Assembly: GCA_030704615.1 (NCBI GenBank)
Contig: CM060732.1
Span: forward strand, 51,381,053 to 51,441,052
Source: Takakia lepidozioides
Lineage: Eukaryota > Streptophyta > Takakiopsida > Takakiales > Takakiaceae
Length of the DNA stretch: 60,000 nucleotides
Reading direction: 5' to 3'
Within the stretch, counting starts at the first letter, position 1. Each line of letters opens with the position of its first letter. A program made the translations under genes and the position numbers. Below, one piece after another: positions 20,606 to 31,564 of the stretch. The notes beneath the pieces are model-generated. The model was not told the origin of the DNA. It did not search any database and saw nothing but the letters and a program-made list of their open reading frames with translations.

Positions 20606-21575
20606 GAAGGCAGCGGTGCTTCTGGTGACGGACGCTGCGGCGCTCCCAGCCACATTTGTTTTGTGGGCTGTGCAGACCTTTGAAGAGAAATCCGCCAGTG
20701 GCAAGGGATTGGCAGTGATCACCAACGTCTCACAGCTTGGTGGCAAGGTTGTGGCAGAGGCGTCATCTGTGGACGTAATAATTTCTCTAGTTGAAACGCC
20801 CGGCCACCACACTGCAGCTTGGCTTCATGAGGCAGAACGGATCCTTAGACCAGGCGGCCTGCTCTGGGTGTAGGAGCCCCTAGCACGTCGAGATGTAGCT
20901 TCAGATGAGCGTCAAGGCTTGGTTGCTGCTACTGTGCAGACACAAGCAGCGTTGGAGCGTGGTCTTTTGCCCGGCAATTTTTGTTGGTTCGAAAGTGGTT
21001 GAGTGCTGGAGGTGTTGGGTTGGGAGTCATGTAGCGGCATCACTTCTGTTTCTGTGGGATCCAGTCAAGGTCCACTCCTCAAACCTGTTGCGGTGAGCGG
21101 GCAGAAGTCTGCATGGGAAACAGGATCTTCTTTCGTTATCAAGAAGAAGGCAGCTGTTTGAGCAAGGTCTGGCAACTGGTAGCTCGTTTTCTTCAGAGGC
21201 TGTTGTGCAGACCAATGGAGCCACTGTGAGACTGTCATCACGAGATGTTACAGACATTGTTCTTCCTTTTTCCAACTCCTGGAAGGTGGCCCCTGTGGAC
21301 GACGACGTGGATGAGCTTGTTGACGAGGATGCACTGCTTACTGAAGATGACCTCAAGCCACCTGAATTACCTATTGCAGATGACTGTGAAGTAAGAAAGG
21401 CTGGAAAAAAAAAAAAAAACGTGCAAGAATTGCTCATTTGTCGTGCTGAGATTGAAGAGAAGGATGACAATTTTGGCATTAATGGGTTGTCATCTGAAAC
21501 TGCCGGTTCCTTGAAGACAGAAGGGGCCCAGCTCACTACACGCCTGCTCGGTCTATGTTTACAATCCAAACTTTA
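20606..21575 (+). pseudogene. DRE2: Intronless CIAPIN1/anamorsin (DRE2) copy in the E2 leader
   Basis: Signature blocks occur in family order without introns: VLLVTDAAALPATF and the methyltransferase-fold end AEASSVDVIISLVE...AERILRPGGLLWV (20606-20870), the linker KSAWETGSSFVIKKKAAV (about 21100-21155), VDEDALLTEDDLKPPELP and DDCEVRKAGKKK (21320-21405), and the Fe-S motif start CKNC, reached only after a shift in the A14 run at 21403-21418. CIAPIN1 is an essential cytosolic Fe-S assembly factor working with the diflavin reductase Tah18/NDOR1. There is no start codon, at least four breaks, and the C-terminal CX2C-CX2C motif is missing. It is a processed copy carried in sense orientation inside the retrotransposon. 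Confidence 0.8.
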
Positions 21576-22239
21576 GGTCAGCTGTGCCACTCCATGTAAA
21601 GGCTTATACAATCAGTAATAGCAGATCTGTTGTTTCCACATTGAAAAAATCGCGTGCATGAGGGCATTGAAAAAATCGCGTGCATGAGGGCTTTCCGGGT
21701 TGCATTGTAAGTGCCTGCTTTTGTTGGGAATATTGGTGCAAAGGATTAAAGCTCGGCATAGCTACGGATCTCGACTGGAGGAGAGCAGGTCACTGGTAAC
21801 CAAGAGCTGTGGGGGGTGCATTTGTAAACACAACTGAAATCCTAGGAATTATAGGGCACGTGGCCAGGGAACCTAGGAAACCATATAGAACTTAGGGAAC
21901 CGGGAACCAGTTACCAGATATTTTGGGTGTAACTTTAAATTTTTAAATTTGAAAACCTTTTAAAAGAAAAAGAAAAAGAAAAAGAAAAGGCCCTTTTGAT
22001 CTAATTGAAATGATTTAAAGCCAAATTGGTCATATCTTTGTCAAATGGACTCTGTTTGACACAGTTTTTGAGGGGATAGTTGTAGAAAGGGGAAATCTAC
22101 CTATCTAGACTTGGATTTGTTTTTGGGACTTTGCTAAAAATCTATGGAATTTTTAGAGTGTGAGTGTGCCATGAAAGATCCACAATTCTGTTTCTAGAAC
22201 CTGTTCTGGTCTATATGAGAGACCAATCTGTGGATGTCC

Positions 22240-23052
22240 TCCTTGTATGGCTGGGGGAAATGAGGACGTAATTGAAGGGCAGGTCTCGTCTCTTAGCCTG
22301 TGCACACAAGGGGACAGGATTTATGTTTCCAAAGGAACTCAGACTGATTTGAGTGGAGAACAGTTGGACGAGTTGATTGCATACTGGGAGTCAGGCATTA
22401 GCAGTAGACAATAAACTGCTGTAGTTGGCGTTGAGGGCCTCAATGTTGCTTTGGACAGTCAGAACTCTGTTGGAGCCAGTAGTTCTGCAGCTGTAAGTGA
22501 AATACCAAAGTGGGTGAAAGCTAGGCTTGGAACACAGCCAAAGATAGCCCCGGGGACCAAGGTGTTCAGCCACAAGGCTGTGGTATACTGGAGCAGAGGA
22601 GCAGGAGCTACACAAGTTTGTGCAATCAGACATGGTTGCAGCCGGACACACTCTGCACAAGGCAACCATGAGCGGGGGTTCATTAGCAATGACAAGTTTG
22701 TTTTGCTTGAGGAGATGCAGTCATTCGCAATGAGGACACCCGCAACCGTCTCAAAGCTTTCGAGTTGAGAGACTATCAGACCCTACCTTTGTTTTCTTTA
22801 GTGTTCAGTGAGCGGGAGATAGGGGAGTATTGCTTTTTTCCTACCTGGCAGAAAGAGGAGGAGGGTTGGTTAGAGCGAGCTACTGTAGCTTGGGACAAGG
22901 TTATAGATATACCTCCTACACCTTACCATCATGCAGAGCGAGACACTTTGAGAGAAGTCTGGCAGTTGATAGCAAGATCAGGATTAGATCTGCTTGTCGG
23001 GCTTCTATTCTTCCCCCTCCATCTCTGTACTATTCATTACTTGTACTTGTAG
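22240..23052 (+). pseudogene. Unidentified coding remnant in the E2 leader
   Basis: Protein-like blocks follow in mixed frames: GDRIYVSKGTQTDLSGEQLDE, EIPKWVKARLGTQPKIAPG, GFISNDKFVLLEEMQ and, from 22765, WQKEEEGWLERATVAWDKV and YHHAERDTLREVWQLIARSG. At least two stops separate them. I do not recognise the family. It is absent from the E1 leader, so it is either further cargo or the N-terminal part of a different gag. Confidence 0.35.
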
Positions 23053-23149
23053 TTGCCAAAGCCTCTCTTGGTGGAGGGCCAGTCAGTCCGGGGTTTTGGG
23101 CTCGGATTTCTGCAGGTTAGCACTGCAGATGGATTTTGGTGTGGGGTGT

Positions 23150-23480
23150 TGATGTTTTGATTCTTGTGTTTGGATCCCCCCACAACCTGCATTGCTTGAC
23201 TGTGCGCCATGTTGGTTTGTGTGGGCGCTTTGCTTTCATAGGGATAGGCCGGATTTGATCACCGGTCAATCCTAGAGTATGGTTGGTGGTGAGGCTGGAG
23301 TGATGACCAGCAAGACCACCAGTGTTTCTTCTATGGTGAGACTGGGGTGATGACCAGCCAACCATAGGAGTTCTTGCGGTGGATGCAGGTGCAGGTGCCC
23401 TGAGCCACTGGGATTGACCCTTAAATGCAACAGGTGCCCACCCGTGTCACTATTAGAATTAGTAATAGAGCCTTATAGTG
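23150..23480 (+). other. Conserved leader segment upstream of gag (E2)
   Basis: Matches E1 11391-11610 and marks the 3' border of the variable leader region. Confidence 0.6.
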
Positions 23481-23539
23481 TCACGTGGGGGAGGTGCACA
23501 TTGTGAGTGTCATCACGGAGTTACCCAAGGGTTCTGAGG

Positions 23540-24800
23540 GGAGTACGGCTACAGGCAGTAGCAGTGAGAGTGGGTTCACCAGACGAGGTGTTCGTTCAGA
23601 CCACCTTCACCTCCACCCTCAACTAGTGCAGAGTCAGACACAGACTCGGAGGCTTCATCAACAGGTGTGCAGTTTCATTTCGCCATTGTTGTGGACGACA
23701 TGGAGGAGATGTATGGATTACCAAGGGGCCTCATAGGTACTCTGGAGCTGTGGGCAAATCGAGTTGGATGACTTTATCCAGGAGTTTGAAAGGCTGGTGT
23801 GATTTGCAGCAGATGCGCAATCCACAGCTATTTACCCCATTCATGGCGTGGAAGGGACTGTTCAGCATTGGAAAGCCCGCCTATGGACGATTACACGAGT
23901 TCAGGCGAGGACATGAAGCAGAGATTGAGGAGTGGAGGATGTATTGGTCACCTGACTACGTCTCCATTACTCGAGGCACGACGTGACCAGTAGCTGCATC
24001 AGTACCAATATCTCCCACTGCCAGCACTAGTAGTGGAACCTAGTAGTGCCGGTACTTCTGCAGGTGGTACCAGTTCAAAAGGTGTACTACTCCTCCTGCC
24101 ACGACTAAACACATGTGCCTAGATTCAACCCGGTGGTGGAGTTCTTCCAGGATTCGGAGGAACTACCAAGGTGTAGGACAGAGAAGCTGCGAAGTTTGCA
24201 AGACTTCCAGCGCAAATCCAGTGAGAGCTTGCGAGAGGCCTACACTCGTATGAGGCGCTTGATAAGTGTGACCCAAGGGGTTACTGAAGCTCAGGCAATC
24301 CAGTTCTGGTATGGAATTTTGGACAAGGAGCTCAGGAGAAGGGTGCGGGATGCAACCCTGTTACAAGCAGCCCAACCCACATTAGCAGATGTGTTTTCTG
24401 CTGGCTGAGCGGATTGAGCTCAACATGGTGGAGGAGCGAGTTGTTACCATTGGATTTGGCAAGGACATGCCGCACGAGGCGTAGCTGCCAGCCACAGGCA
24501 CAAGGGACTGCCCAACAGCATGGTCAGGGGGGCAAAGTTTCCCAACCCAAGTTCCATGGAGCTTACAAGGGACCTCAGGTGCAGAGGCCCGTGGCATCTT
24601 TTGCAGGCCAACAGCAACCAGGGGTGATATGTTGGACATGGAGGACCCCATGTCAAGAGAGATTGCCCAGAGAGTGGCAAAAGGCCGGCACAAACACAGC
24701 CTGCACAGTTGCAGTGTGGGCATTATGGCAAGTATGGGCATGGACATGCCCAGTGTTATGACTTGCATCCTGAGTTGCGGCCCAGGCCAGTTCCAAGGGA
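23540..24800 (+). pseudogene. E2 gag with zinc knuckles
   Basis: SSESGFTRRGVR, FHFAIVVDDMEEMYGLPRG and EFRRGHEAEIEEWRMYWSPDY are followed by the best-preserved part (24115-24408): FNPVVEFFQDSEELPRC, SLREAYTRMRRLISVTQGV, FWYGILDKELRRRVRDATL. The second zinc knuckle is visible near 24714-24755 (CGHYGKYGHGHAQC, first Cys pair altered to CX2Y) and the first near 24630 in a shifted frame. Structural protein for particle assembly and RNA binding; inactive because of shifts. Confidence 0.65.
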
Positions 24801-25605
24801 ACAATGGTGGCCGGGGGCGAGGTGGACCAGCAGAGAGGACGAGGTTCGGCACGAGGTCCAGGCAAGGGCAAGCTCAACATGGCCAAGGACGCGGAGGTCA
24901 GGGTGTTGACCAAGGCATGGCCAACTGGCTTCAGCAGCTAGAGCAGAGGCTCGCTGCCATGGCTACAGCTCAGGCATACCGGCTCCCAGGCGGGATGGTC
25001 ACCTCCTGCTCCTGAGGGAGGAGATATGGGAGGCATGGATTCATGCGGAGCAGCGCTACCACTAGAGGAAGTAGAGTCTGCTGCAGCCGTGACTCGAGGA
25101 GCATCACGAGTTCCTGAGCCATGAGGTGCAGAGGTGGAATTGGATCCACAGCGTGGGGAGGCAAGCCGTCAGGCAAGGCTTTCTCAGTCATTCACATTGG
25201 CGGAGACAGTGTCGACGCCATCCATGGCACCTAGTTCTTGCCCGACTGTTACCGAGGCGGAGGTTACTATGCCATGGGGGAGCTACACGGGTAGCACCAC
25301 TACCTAGTGTTGCCAAGGCTACGGCAGCTAATGTGCTGCTAGGAGCAGCCACATCTGTGTGCCAGGCTCCATTGTTCTCGGCAACCATGATTGCGACGCC
25401 GGTGGGTAAGACAGCTGCAGTGTTCAGACTAGCAGCAACATTCTGTGAGAGTGGGGAGGTCACTTCATCTTCTGCGGAGTTAGTGGAAGGTGTAGTGGCA
25501 GAGGGATCCTCGGATTTGAGGGTCAAGACTGCCACGGCTGCGCCATGACAAGCTGTAGCTGCCAGGCTGACGGAGCTGCCAGCTAGGCCAGCCTTTGAGC
25601 GCGCC

Positions 25606-26030
25606 ATGGTGACACCTGGAGTTGTCTTGTTAGACAACCAGGTGGCATTTTCTCATTTGAGTGGACCGGCAGGCAAGAAGTATCGGCCACTTCGGGTCTT
25701 GTTGGACTCGGGAGCTCAGCCACTGATGCTGGGCAGAGCTGCTATTGCAGGTTTGGGCCTCATTGAGGTGGATATGGAGCCTTGTCCTTTCCAGATACAG
25801 ACATCTCTGGGAGGATCAGAGCAGGCTCGGGGCATGACATGGCGTGAGTTGGCATTAGATTGCAGCCGGATCATCCTAGAGATGGCTCAGTGATGCGAGC
25901 CAAGGCCATTGTGACAGACGTGGTCTCTTACGATGTCCTGTTGGTGGGGCAGGTTATACCCCATGGGCTTCACCGTGGACTTTTGGGAGGAGTTAGCATC
26001 CTACAGGCCTGGATGGCAGTCAGGGGATGG
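25606..26030 (+). pseudogene. E2 aspartic protease
   Basis: Open from 25606 to 25893 with KKYRPLRVLLDSGAQPLML (D-S-G active site) and GMTWRELALDCSRIILEMAQ, then in the next frame VMRAKAIVTDVVSYDVLLVG up to about 26030. One frame break between the halves. Confidence 0.7.
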
Positions 26031-26389
26031 TCGTGGCACAGCTCCATGTGACATTCATTGGGGGTATTGCGGCTGCCAGCGGGGCAAGATGCCAACATAG
26101 CCACCTTACAACTGCAGTTAGTTGCCTAGAGAGTTGCTGAAAGGCAATGCCATGCAGAGGATGTGCCACTCCAGCAGAGCAGGATGACATGCATGGTATG
26201 GTGGAGTTGCCTGCCATGGTTGCTCACATCCATTGTGGGGGTCGAGCAAGGATTTGCAGCAGGCTGCTGATGGAGGGTGCAAAAGCTGGGTAGAGGCCTT
26301 CGTACCGTCAGGAGAAGAGGAGAGTGCGGTGATTGCACCAGTACCACCTCAGTTGTCGCCATTGGACACACACTCTTGTGTGGCAGTGC

Positions 26390-27560
26390 CCGGATGAAGG
26401 CATATGCCTTCTGGACTTGTTTGGCGGGATCAGCACTGGATTGGCTGCAGTGCTGCAGGCAGGTGTACAAGTTTGACGTTACCTGTATGTGAAGAGGGAT
26501 GAGACAACACGATGCGTCTCACTGCGCCATGTTGCTCAGTTGGTACAGCAGTACCCTGTTTTGTTGCCAGTGTCTACAATTCGTGGATACCAACAAGCCT
26601 TGCTAACAGACATTTCGTTGTTGGGGCGGCAGGATTTGGAGCAGGTTTGCTCCATTGATCTGGTGGTGGTAGGTTGGTCCTGCCAAGGGCATTCATCAGC
26701 CGGGCATGGCAATGGATTGCGAGACTCGAGGATGGGTCTGTTTTGGGAGATGGTGCGGGTTTTGCGCCACTTGCAGCTTTATCAAGCTATATCTTCAGCA
26801 TACATCTTGGAGAATGTGCTAGGGTGATGGCCAGTGTGCATCAAGTCCGGTCGTGGCTTGGGTCAGCAGTGTTGCTGGATGCAGCTGCAATGGGGTCACG
26901 GGATCATCGTCCACGACTATGGTGGACTAACTTGATGCCACCCGCACTGCTCAAGCGTGCATTTGATGGGGTGCAGCGGCCAACACACCTCATAGTGGAC
27001 AGCATTTTGGACACAGGGAGGCAGTCTCAACGTATGAGACACGATGACCGTTCGCTTTGGCAGTGGTCAAAGGGTGGGTCAACCACGAGCAACATTACCT
27101 ACACTGCTAGCTTCCGGGATCTCATGCTTCCGGGATGGTGGACCTGGCCTCTTGTGGGATAGCCAGTTGCAACAATTAGTGGAACCCAATGCTGACGAGC
27201 GCGAGCGGGCGATGGGTTTTACCACTGGTACCACGGCGGTGCCATCTCTTTCTGAGGCATCACGTCATCAGGTGTTGGGGCAAGTAATGGATCTCAATTG
27301 CTTGACCTGGATTATCAGCTTGACTATGGCTGAGCAACGCAGAGTACGGAGTACACTCCCCTTCAATGGTCTCTTCTGCCTACCGAGACGGTACAGGCAG
27401 CGAGTGGGGTGCGAGCAGGGTGAGGACCACGAGGTGCAGGCCGCATCCATGGCACACGTGGGAGGTGCTCGAGTTCAGAAGGAGTTGGCAGCCAAGGCGG
27501 CGGTGATGGATCAGGTTGGGGATTTTCTCGGGTTGAGGAGGTCCTCAAGGATGGGATGAT
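26390..27560 (+). pseudogene. E2 C5-cytosine methyltransferase and C-terminal spacer
   Basis: Motif I CLLDLFGG near 26405, motif II region, VRGYQQALLTDISLLGRQDL, motif IV GWSCQGHSSAGHGNGLRDS (26668-26725; the usual Pro before Cys is Ser here), motif VI AYILENV (26805), motif VIII HRPRLWWTNLMPPALLKRAF and motif X ERERAMGFTTGTTAVPSLSE (27205-27260). The segment between motifs VI and VIII has lost about 15 bases compared with E3. The series is typical of DNMT3/DRM-type C5-methyltransferases. Broken by shifts near 26475 and 26830. Confidence 0.75.
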
Positions 27561-27699
27561 GGGGCAGGATGAGACAGTGTTCACTGACAGAGGAGGAGTG
27601 GTCACTGCTCAAGAGGTTGCAGCATAGCAACCACGGGACGCGTCTTCACCTCTAAGCCTGTGGACTCAAGGTTGCAGTCACGGAGGACAACTGGGAGCT

Positions 27700-29131
27700 G
27701 ATGTGGACCTATAGTCACCGGAGGGAAAGACGACGTATACGGCGGTTCTTGAGGGCTATAAGGAACTGCTTTGCCTTCAGTTTGAAGGACTTAGGAGCAC
27801 TGAAGGGTCAAGAGATTCGAATTGAATTGGCTACTGACACGCCATCTTTCGGAGACCCTATAAATACAGTGACATGGAGAGGTCTTGATTCAGATGAGAA
27901 CTCAGGACTTGGGAGGCTGGTTTGGTGGAGCTATCTGGGGGAGAGTATGCTTCAGCCACAGTGATGCCAGCCAAGAAGGATGTCTATGGCAATTGGACGG
28001 AGAGACGTATGTGCGGTGATACCGGCCTGTAAATCGTCAGACCAAGTCCGATAGGTATGCATGCCGACACAGAGAGATCTTTTGATGCCATTGGGCATGC
28101 CAAGGTCTTAGCACGTTGGATTTACGATCCGGATATCACCAGTTGCCGATCAAGGAGGCGGATAAGCAAAAGACGGCATTCTGGGGGATCAATGAGCACG
28201 GGAAGGATTGCCTATACCAGTGGCGGTTCTTACCATTTGGGCTTAAAAAGCGTTCCTGCTGAGTGTTCAAAGAGTCCATGGATAAGGATTCTTGCAGGGG
28301 TGGAGTTTGGCTCGGTGCTACATAGATGACATCATCATCTTTAGTGCTACGGTGGAGGAGCATGAGAGACACTTCAGGGGGTATTTGAGCGCTTGAGGGC
28401 GCACGGATTGAAGTTACATCCGGGAAAGTGCAAGTTTTTCCACAAACCAGATTGAGTATCTGGGTCACATGATATATCCTGGAGGATTGGGGGTACAACA
28501 GATTAAGGTAGAGTCCATTGCACAGGTTCCACGCCCCACGGATGTGAGCCGAGTTCAAGCTTTCATGGGGTTAGCAAACTATTATAGACGGTTTGTTAAG
28601 GGATTTAGTGCCATTGCAAAGGCTCTAACCAAGCTGACCAAGGTGGACCAGGAGTGGTAGTGGGAAGATGAGCAAGAACAAGCTTTTCAAGAGCTCAAGG
28701 CGAGGTTGACCTCGGCGCCCATCTTGAGACGACCTATCAGGGTGCGTCCTTTTCAGATGCATACAGATTGGAGCATGTTGGGGCTTGGAGCGGTGCTCAC
28801 ACAGGTGGATGATGAGGGAAGAGAGTTCGTAGTGGCTTATGCTAGCCGCTCGAACAACGTTGTAGAGTCTAAGTATAGCTCATATGAGGGAGAATGCTTA
28901 GCTGTAGTGTGGGCCGTGACACACTTCAGGTGCTATCTATACGGCAATCTCTTCACCCTTGTCACGGATCACCAGCCACTCAAGTGGTTGATGGAGTCAG
29001 ATAAGCTTATGGGGAAGCTTGCACGGTGGGCACTCATCCTTCAAGAGTATGACTTTCAGGTGGTGCATCGACCGGGTTTGGTTAATCGCAATGCAGATGG
29101 GTTGAGTCGCAATCCATGCACGAGCCAGTAG
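27700..29131 (+). pseudogene. E2 reverse transcriptase and RNase H
   Basis: RT fragments: [52 protein letters not shown], then YIDDIII (near 28320) with local frame breaks. From 28535 the frame is clean: VQAFMGLANYYRRFVKGFSA, an in-frame TAG at 28657 where E3 has CAG, and the RNase H domain 28706-29131 (MHTDWSMLGLGAVLTQVDD, YEGECLAVVWAVTHFRCYL, TDHQPLKWLMESD). This is the standard Ty3 arrangement of RT then RNase H. Confidence 0.8.
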
Positions 29132-29173
29132 GATGACATTGGAGCTCGGTGGCATGGTGAGACGAACGAGGAG

Positions 29174-30300
29174 ATGGTGCCCGGATGGCATGCATCTGCA
29201 TTTCTGTGTATCTTGGCATCGAAAGGCCAGGTTGGACCTGCAACAGGGATGACTGTGGATCAAGTGTCTGAGGACCCTGAGGCCAGCAATGAGCAAGGTG
29301 GCGCCAAAGATATACATGAGGATTCAGCTGTGTTGGACTATCTTCGCACTGGAGACACGGGAGCCACTGTGACTGCCAAGGAGAGGGATCGGATCCTACA
29401 ACAAGCCAAGAGGTTCAAGTGGGAGGGGACACACCTGCCCCAAGTGTGGGAGGATGGTCGAGTGAGGATTGTGCCTCACCCAACACAGCGGGCACGGTTA
29501 GTGCGGCATGCCCATGAGGAGTTGGGGCATTTTGGGGTGCGACGCACTCATAGTCTACTGCAGGGGCAGTATTGGTGGCGTGGTATGCACACAGAGGTGC
29601 AACAATTTGTGGCTAGGTGCATGGTGTGTGACAGGGTGCGTGCTTCATTCAACGTCCCTACTCCATAATTGCACCCTCTTCCGATCATGGGATTGGGCTA
29701 CAGGTGGAGTCTTGACTTCGCAGGGCCGTTGCCACTGACCATGCGCCACAACAAGTACGTGTTGGTGATGGTGGAGCACTTCTCCAAGTGGATTGAGTTG
29801 GTTCCATTGCCTGATAAGGCTAGTGAGGGAGCTGCGTATGCATTCTTGGATTGTGTGCTTAGCCGATTCGGTGCTCCAGCTGAAGTAATCACGGACCAAG
29901 GGAGAGAGTTCTTGGGGGAGCTTCAGGCTTTGTGTGACAAGGCCTTGATAGACCACCGCACCACTTCTCGGATCATCCTGAGGCCGATGGCTTGGCAGAG
30001 AGAGTTGTTCAGACAGTAAAGAGGTTTTGCGCAAGTATGGCTTGCAGAAGGGACACCTAGGAGATTGGGACCTTCAGTTACCCTGGTTAGCCATGGGCTA
30101 CAGGTTCAGCAAGCAAGCATCATTTACCTCCTTCTCACCATACTTTCTTCTCTTTGGCCGAGAGCCGGATTTGCCTACATCCATTCGCAGAGAAGCTTTT
30201 ACAGTTCTTAATCTTGACGATCCGGACGTGTGGGGCACGTGCATATGAGCAGCGTGCAGAGTTGTTCAAGAAAGTCATGCCCATGGCTTTCGAGAACCTT
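29174..30300 (+). pseudogene. E2 DDE integrase
   Basis: An open run (29174-29668) holds the HHCC zinc domain: VRHAHEELGHFGVRRTHSL and FVARCMVCDRVRASF. A TAA replaces a Gln codon (29666), then the core follows: WSLDFAGPLP (first Asp), EVITDQGREFLGEL (second Asp, 29886) and, after a shift, ADGLAERVV with the Glu, then WLAMGYRFSKQASFTSFSPY. A D,D-35-E integrase is a transposase-like enzyme that inserts the DNA copy, here making 4-bp duplications. Confidence 0.85.
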
Positions 30301-30422
30301 GCCATTGCACAACACCGTGATACGTTGAGGTATGCTACCATACGTGGTGGGGGCTATCGTCCTGGGGTTTTGAGATTCAACCCTGGTGACTATGTCTATC
30401 TACACAGACTGCTCTTACGACC

Positions 30423-30752
30423 TTGGATGTGACTGCAGGACGTATTATTTTGAGGGTTCGAGAGGTCTTGCCCTCAGGCGTCTTGGTCTTGGAGGGTCGG
30501 GATGGCATAACTTGGAAGGACCATGTGCGTAATTGTGCGCCATGTCAACTTCCGAATGTCGATGGCAGGATTGACCCAAACCTGTCAGTGGTATCTGCAA
30601 GTTTGAGGTGCATGTTGTGTGGGTCTGCTGGAGGGGCAGCCACCATGCTGGTGTGTGATCGATGCTCTAGAGGTTGGCATATGGGATGCTTGACTCCACC
30701 TCTTGAGATGGTTCCGGATGGGGATTGGTTATGTCCACATTGCATTGGATAG
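30423..30752 (+). CDS. E2 integrase tail with intact PHD finger
   Basis: Open from 30423 to the stop at 30752. It reads VREVLPSGVLVLEGRDGITW, KDHVRNCAPCQLPNVDGRID, then a complete Cys4-His-Cys3 PHD finger: CMLC, CDRC, HMGC and CPHC with the conserved Trp before the last pair (PDGDWLCPHC). The protein ends right after the finger, so it is the C-terminus of the integrase polyprotein. PHD fingers bind modified or unmodified histone H3 tails. A role in choosing insertion sites, as chromodomains have in chromoviruses, is inference. Confidence 0.8.
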   Translation: MDVTAGRIILRVREVLPSGVLVLEGRDGITWKDHVRNCAPCQLPNVDGRIDPNLSVVSASLRCMLCGSAGGAATMLVCDRCSRGWHMGCLTPPLEMVPDGDWLCPHCIG

Positions 30753-31009
30753 TGGGAGTGGATACAACCATGGAAGGCTAACAAGAAATGAAGGCCAAGC
30801 TACTAGGAGACCTTGAACACACGAGATCTTGGCTCAAGTTCACAGATTGCAAGACAGCGACTAACGATGGGGCTACTCTTGTACCCGGCCTCTTGGTCTA
30901 TAGAGTTTGAGTACAATAGGGACAGTGATAGAGGACTTAGTACGGCTGTGGCTATTACATCTTGTAGCTATCTGGAGGTAGAGGGACCTATCCACCAGCT
31001 AGGGGGGCG

Positions 31010-31092
31010 TTGTGGCAGACTACTTTATTGTGCATATATGTTGGTGTGGTTTGGACCGACGTAGTTGTGTAGCGATACGTATGTGCACGACA
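31010..31092 (+). repeat. E2 repeat B1 (83 bp)
   Basis: Starts TTGTGGCAGACTACTTT right after the purine run AGCTAGGGGGGCG (30998-31009), a probable polypurine tract, and ends GCACGACA. It recurs after A2 as B2 at 31446-31532. Confidence 0.9.
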
Positions 31093-31094
31093 GC

Positions 31095-31445
31095 TGTCAA
31101 GTTAATAAGCACAGGTGTGAAACAACTAGAATAAAGCTAGTTATTTGTATTTAACACTTGGATTTAGGTCAAGTGTTAAATCAGGTGTCAAGTTTAGTTT
31201 GACACCTGAACCGTCTTATCTTCACGAGAGCGGCAGTCGCGCAGCTCATCTCTCTCGAGTTGAGCCTGCGCGACCGAGCTCTTCATGCGTTTAGAAGCTG
31301 AGTGTGCTTATGATGGGAGGATAGGTTGTTGTGGGTGGAGTCCCCATAGCTTGGGGTGCCCCTGGCTCGACTTCTATTTAAAGAGTGATGCTGTGGATTC
31401 ATGTTGTTTCTTTGTTGAACAGTGTGTTTCTAGTTTTGTCTATCA
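31095..31445 (+). repeat. E2 terminal repeat A2 (351 bp)
   Basis: Copy of A1 (19819-20174). It is separated from B1 by two bases, GC, giving the junction GACA-GC-TGTC. Confidence 0.9.
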
Positions 31446-31532
31446 TTGTGGCAGACTACTTTATTGTGCATATATGTGGTGGTGTGGTTTGGACAGCGAT
31501 GTAGTTGTGTAGCGATACGTATGCGCACGACA
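31446..31532 (+). repeat. E2 repeat B2 (87 bp), outer 3' end
   Basis: Copy of B1, ending GCACGACA at the target duplication ACAT. With A1's TGTC start the element has TGTC/GACA inverted ends. Confidence 0.9.
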
Positions 31533-31564
31533 ACATTCTTAAAGTGGATTTGTTCTTACTGCAG

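Larger units (their letters stand above)
19819..31532 (+). mobile_element. Retrotransposon E2, full length, split-direct-repeat ends, DNMT and PHD
   Basis: Bounded by TGTCAAG (19819) and GCACGACA (31532) with the duplication ACAT at 19815-19818 and 31533-31536. The same intron in the antisense G- copy (about 5985-5995) reads GACATTC with no insertion and gives the empty site. Order: A1, cargo leader with a CIAPIN1/DRE2 copy, gag, protease, C5-methyltransferase, RT, RNase H, integrase, PHD finger, then B1-A2-B2. It lies in the G+ intron 19716-31564, ending 32 bp before the exon. Scattered stops and indels; many domains keep long open stretches. Confidence 0.9.

Noticed and set aside
20432-20812. 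Minus-strand frame of 126 residues
   Set aside because: Antisense to the CIAPIN1/DRE2 copy, whose motifs fix the plus strand.
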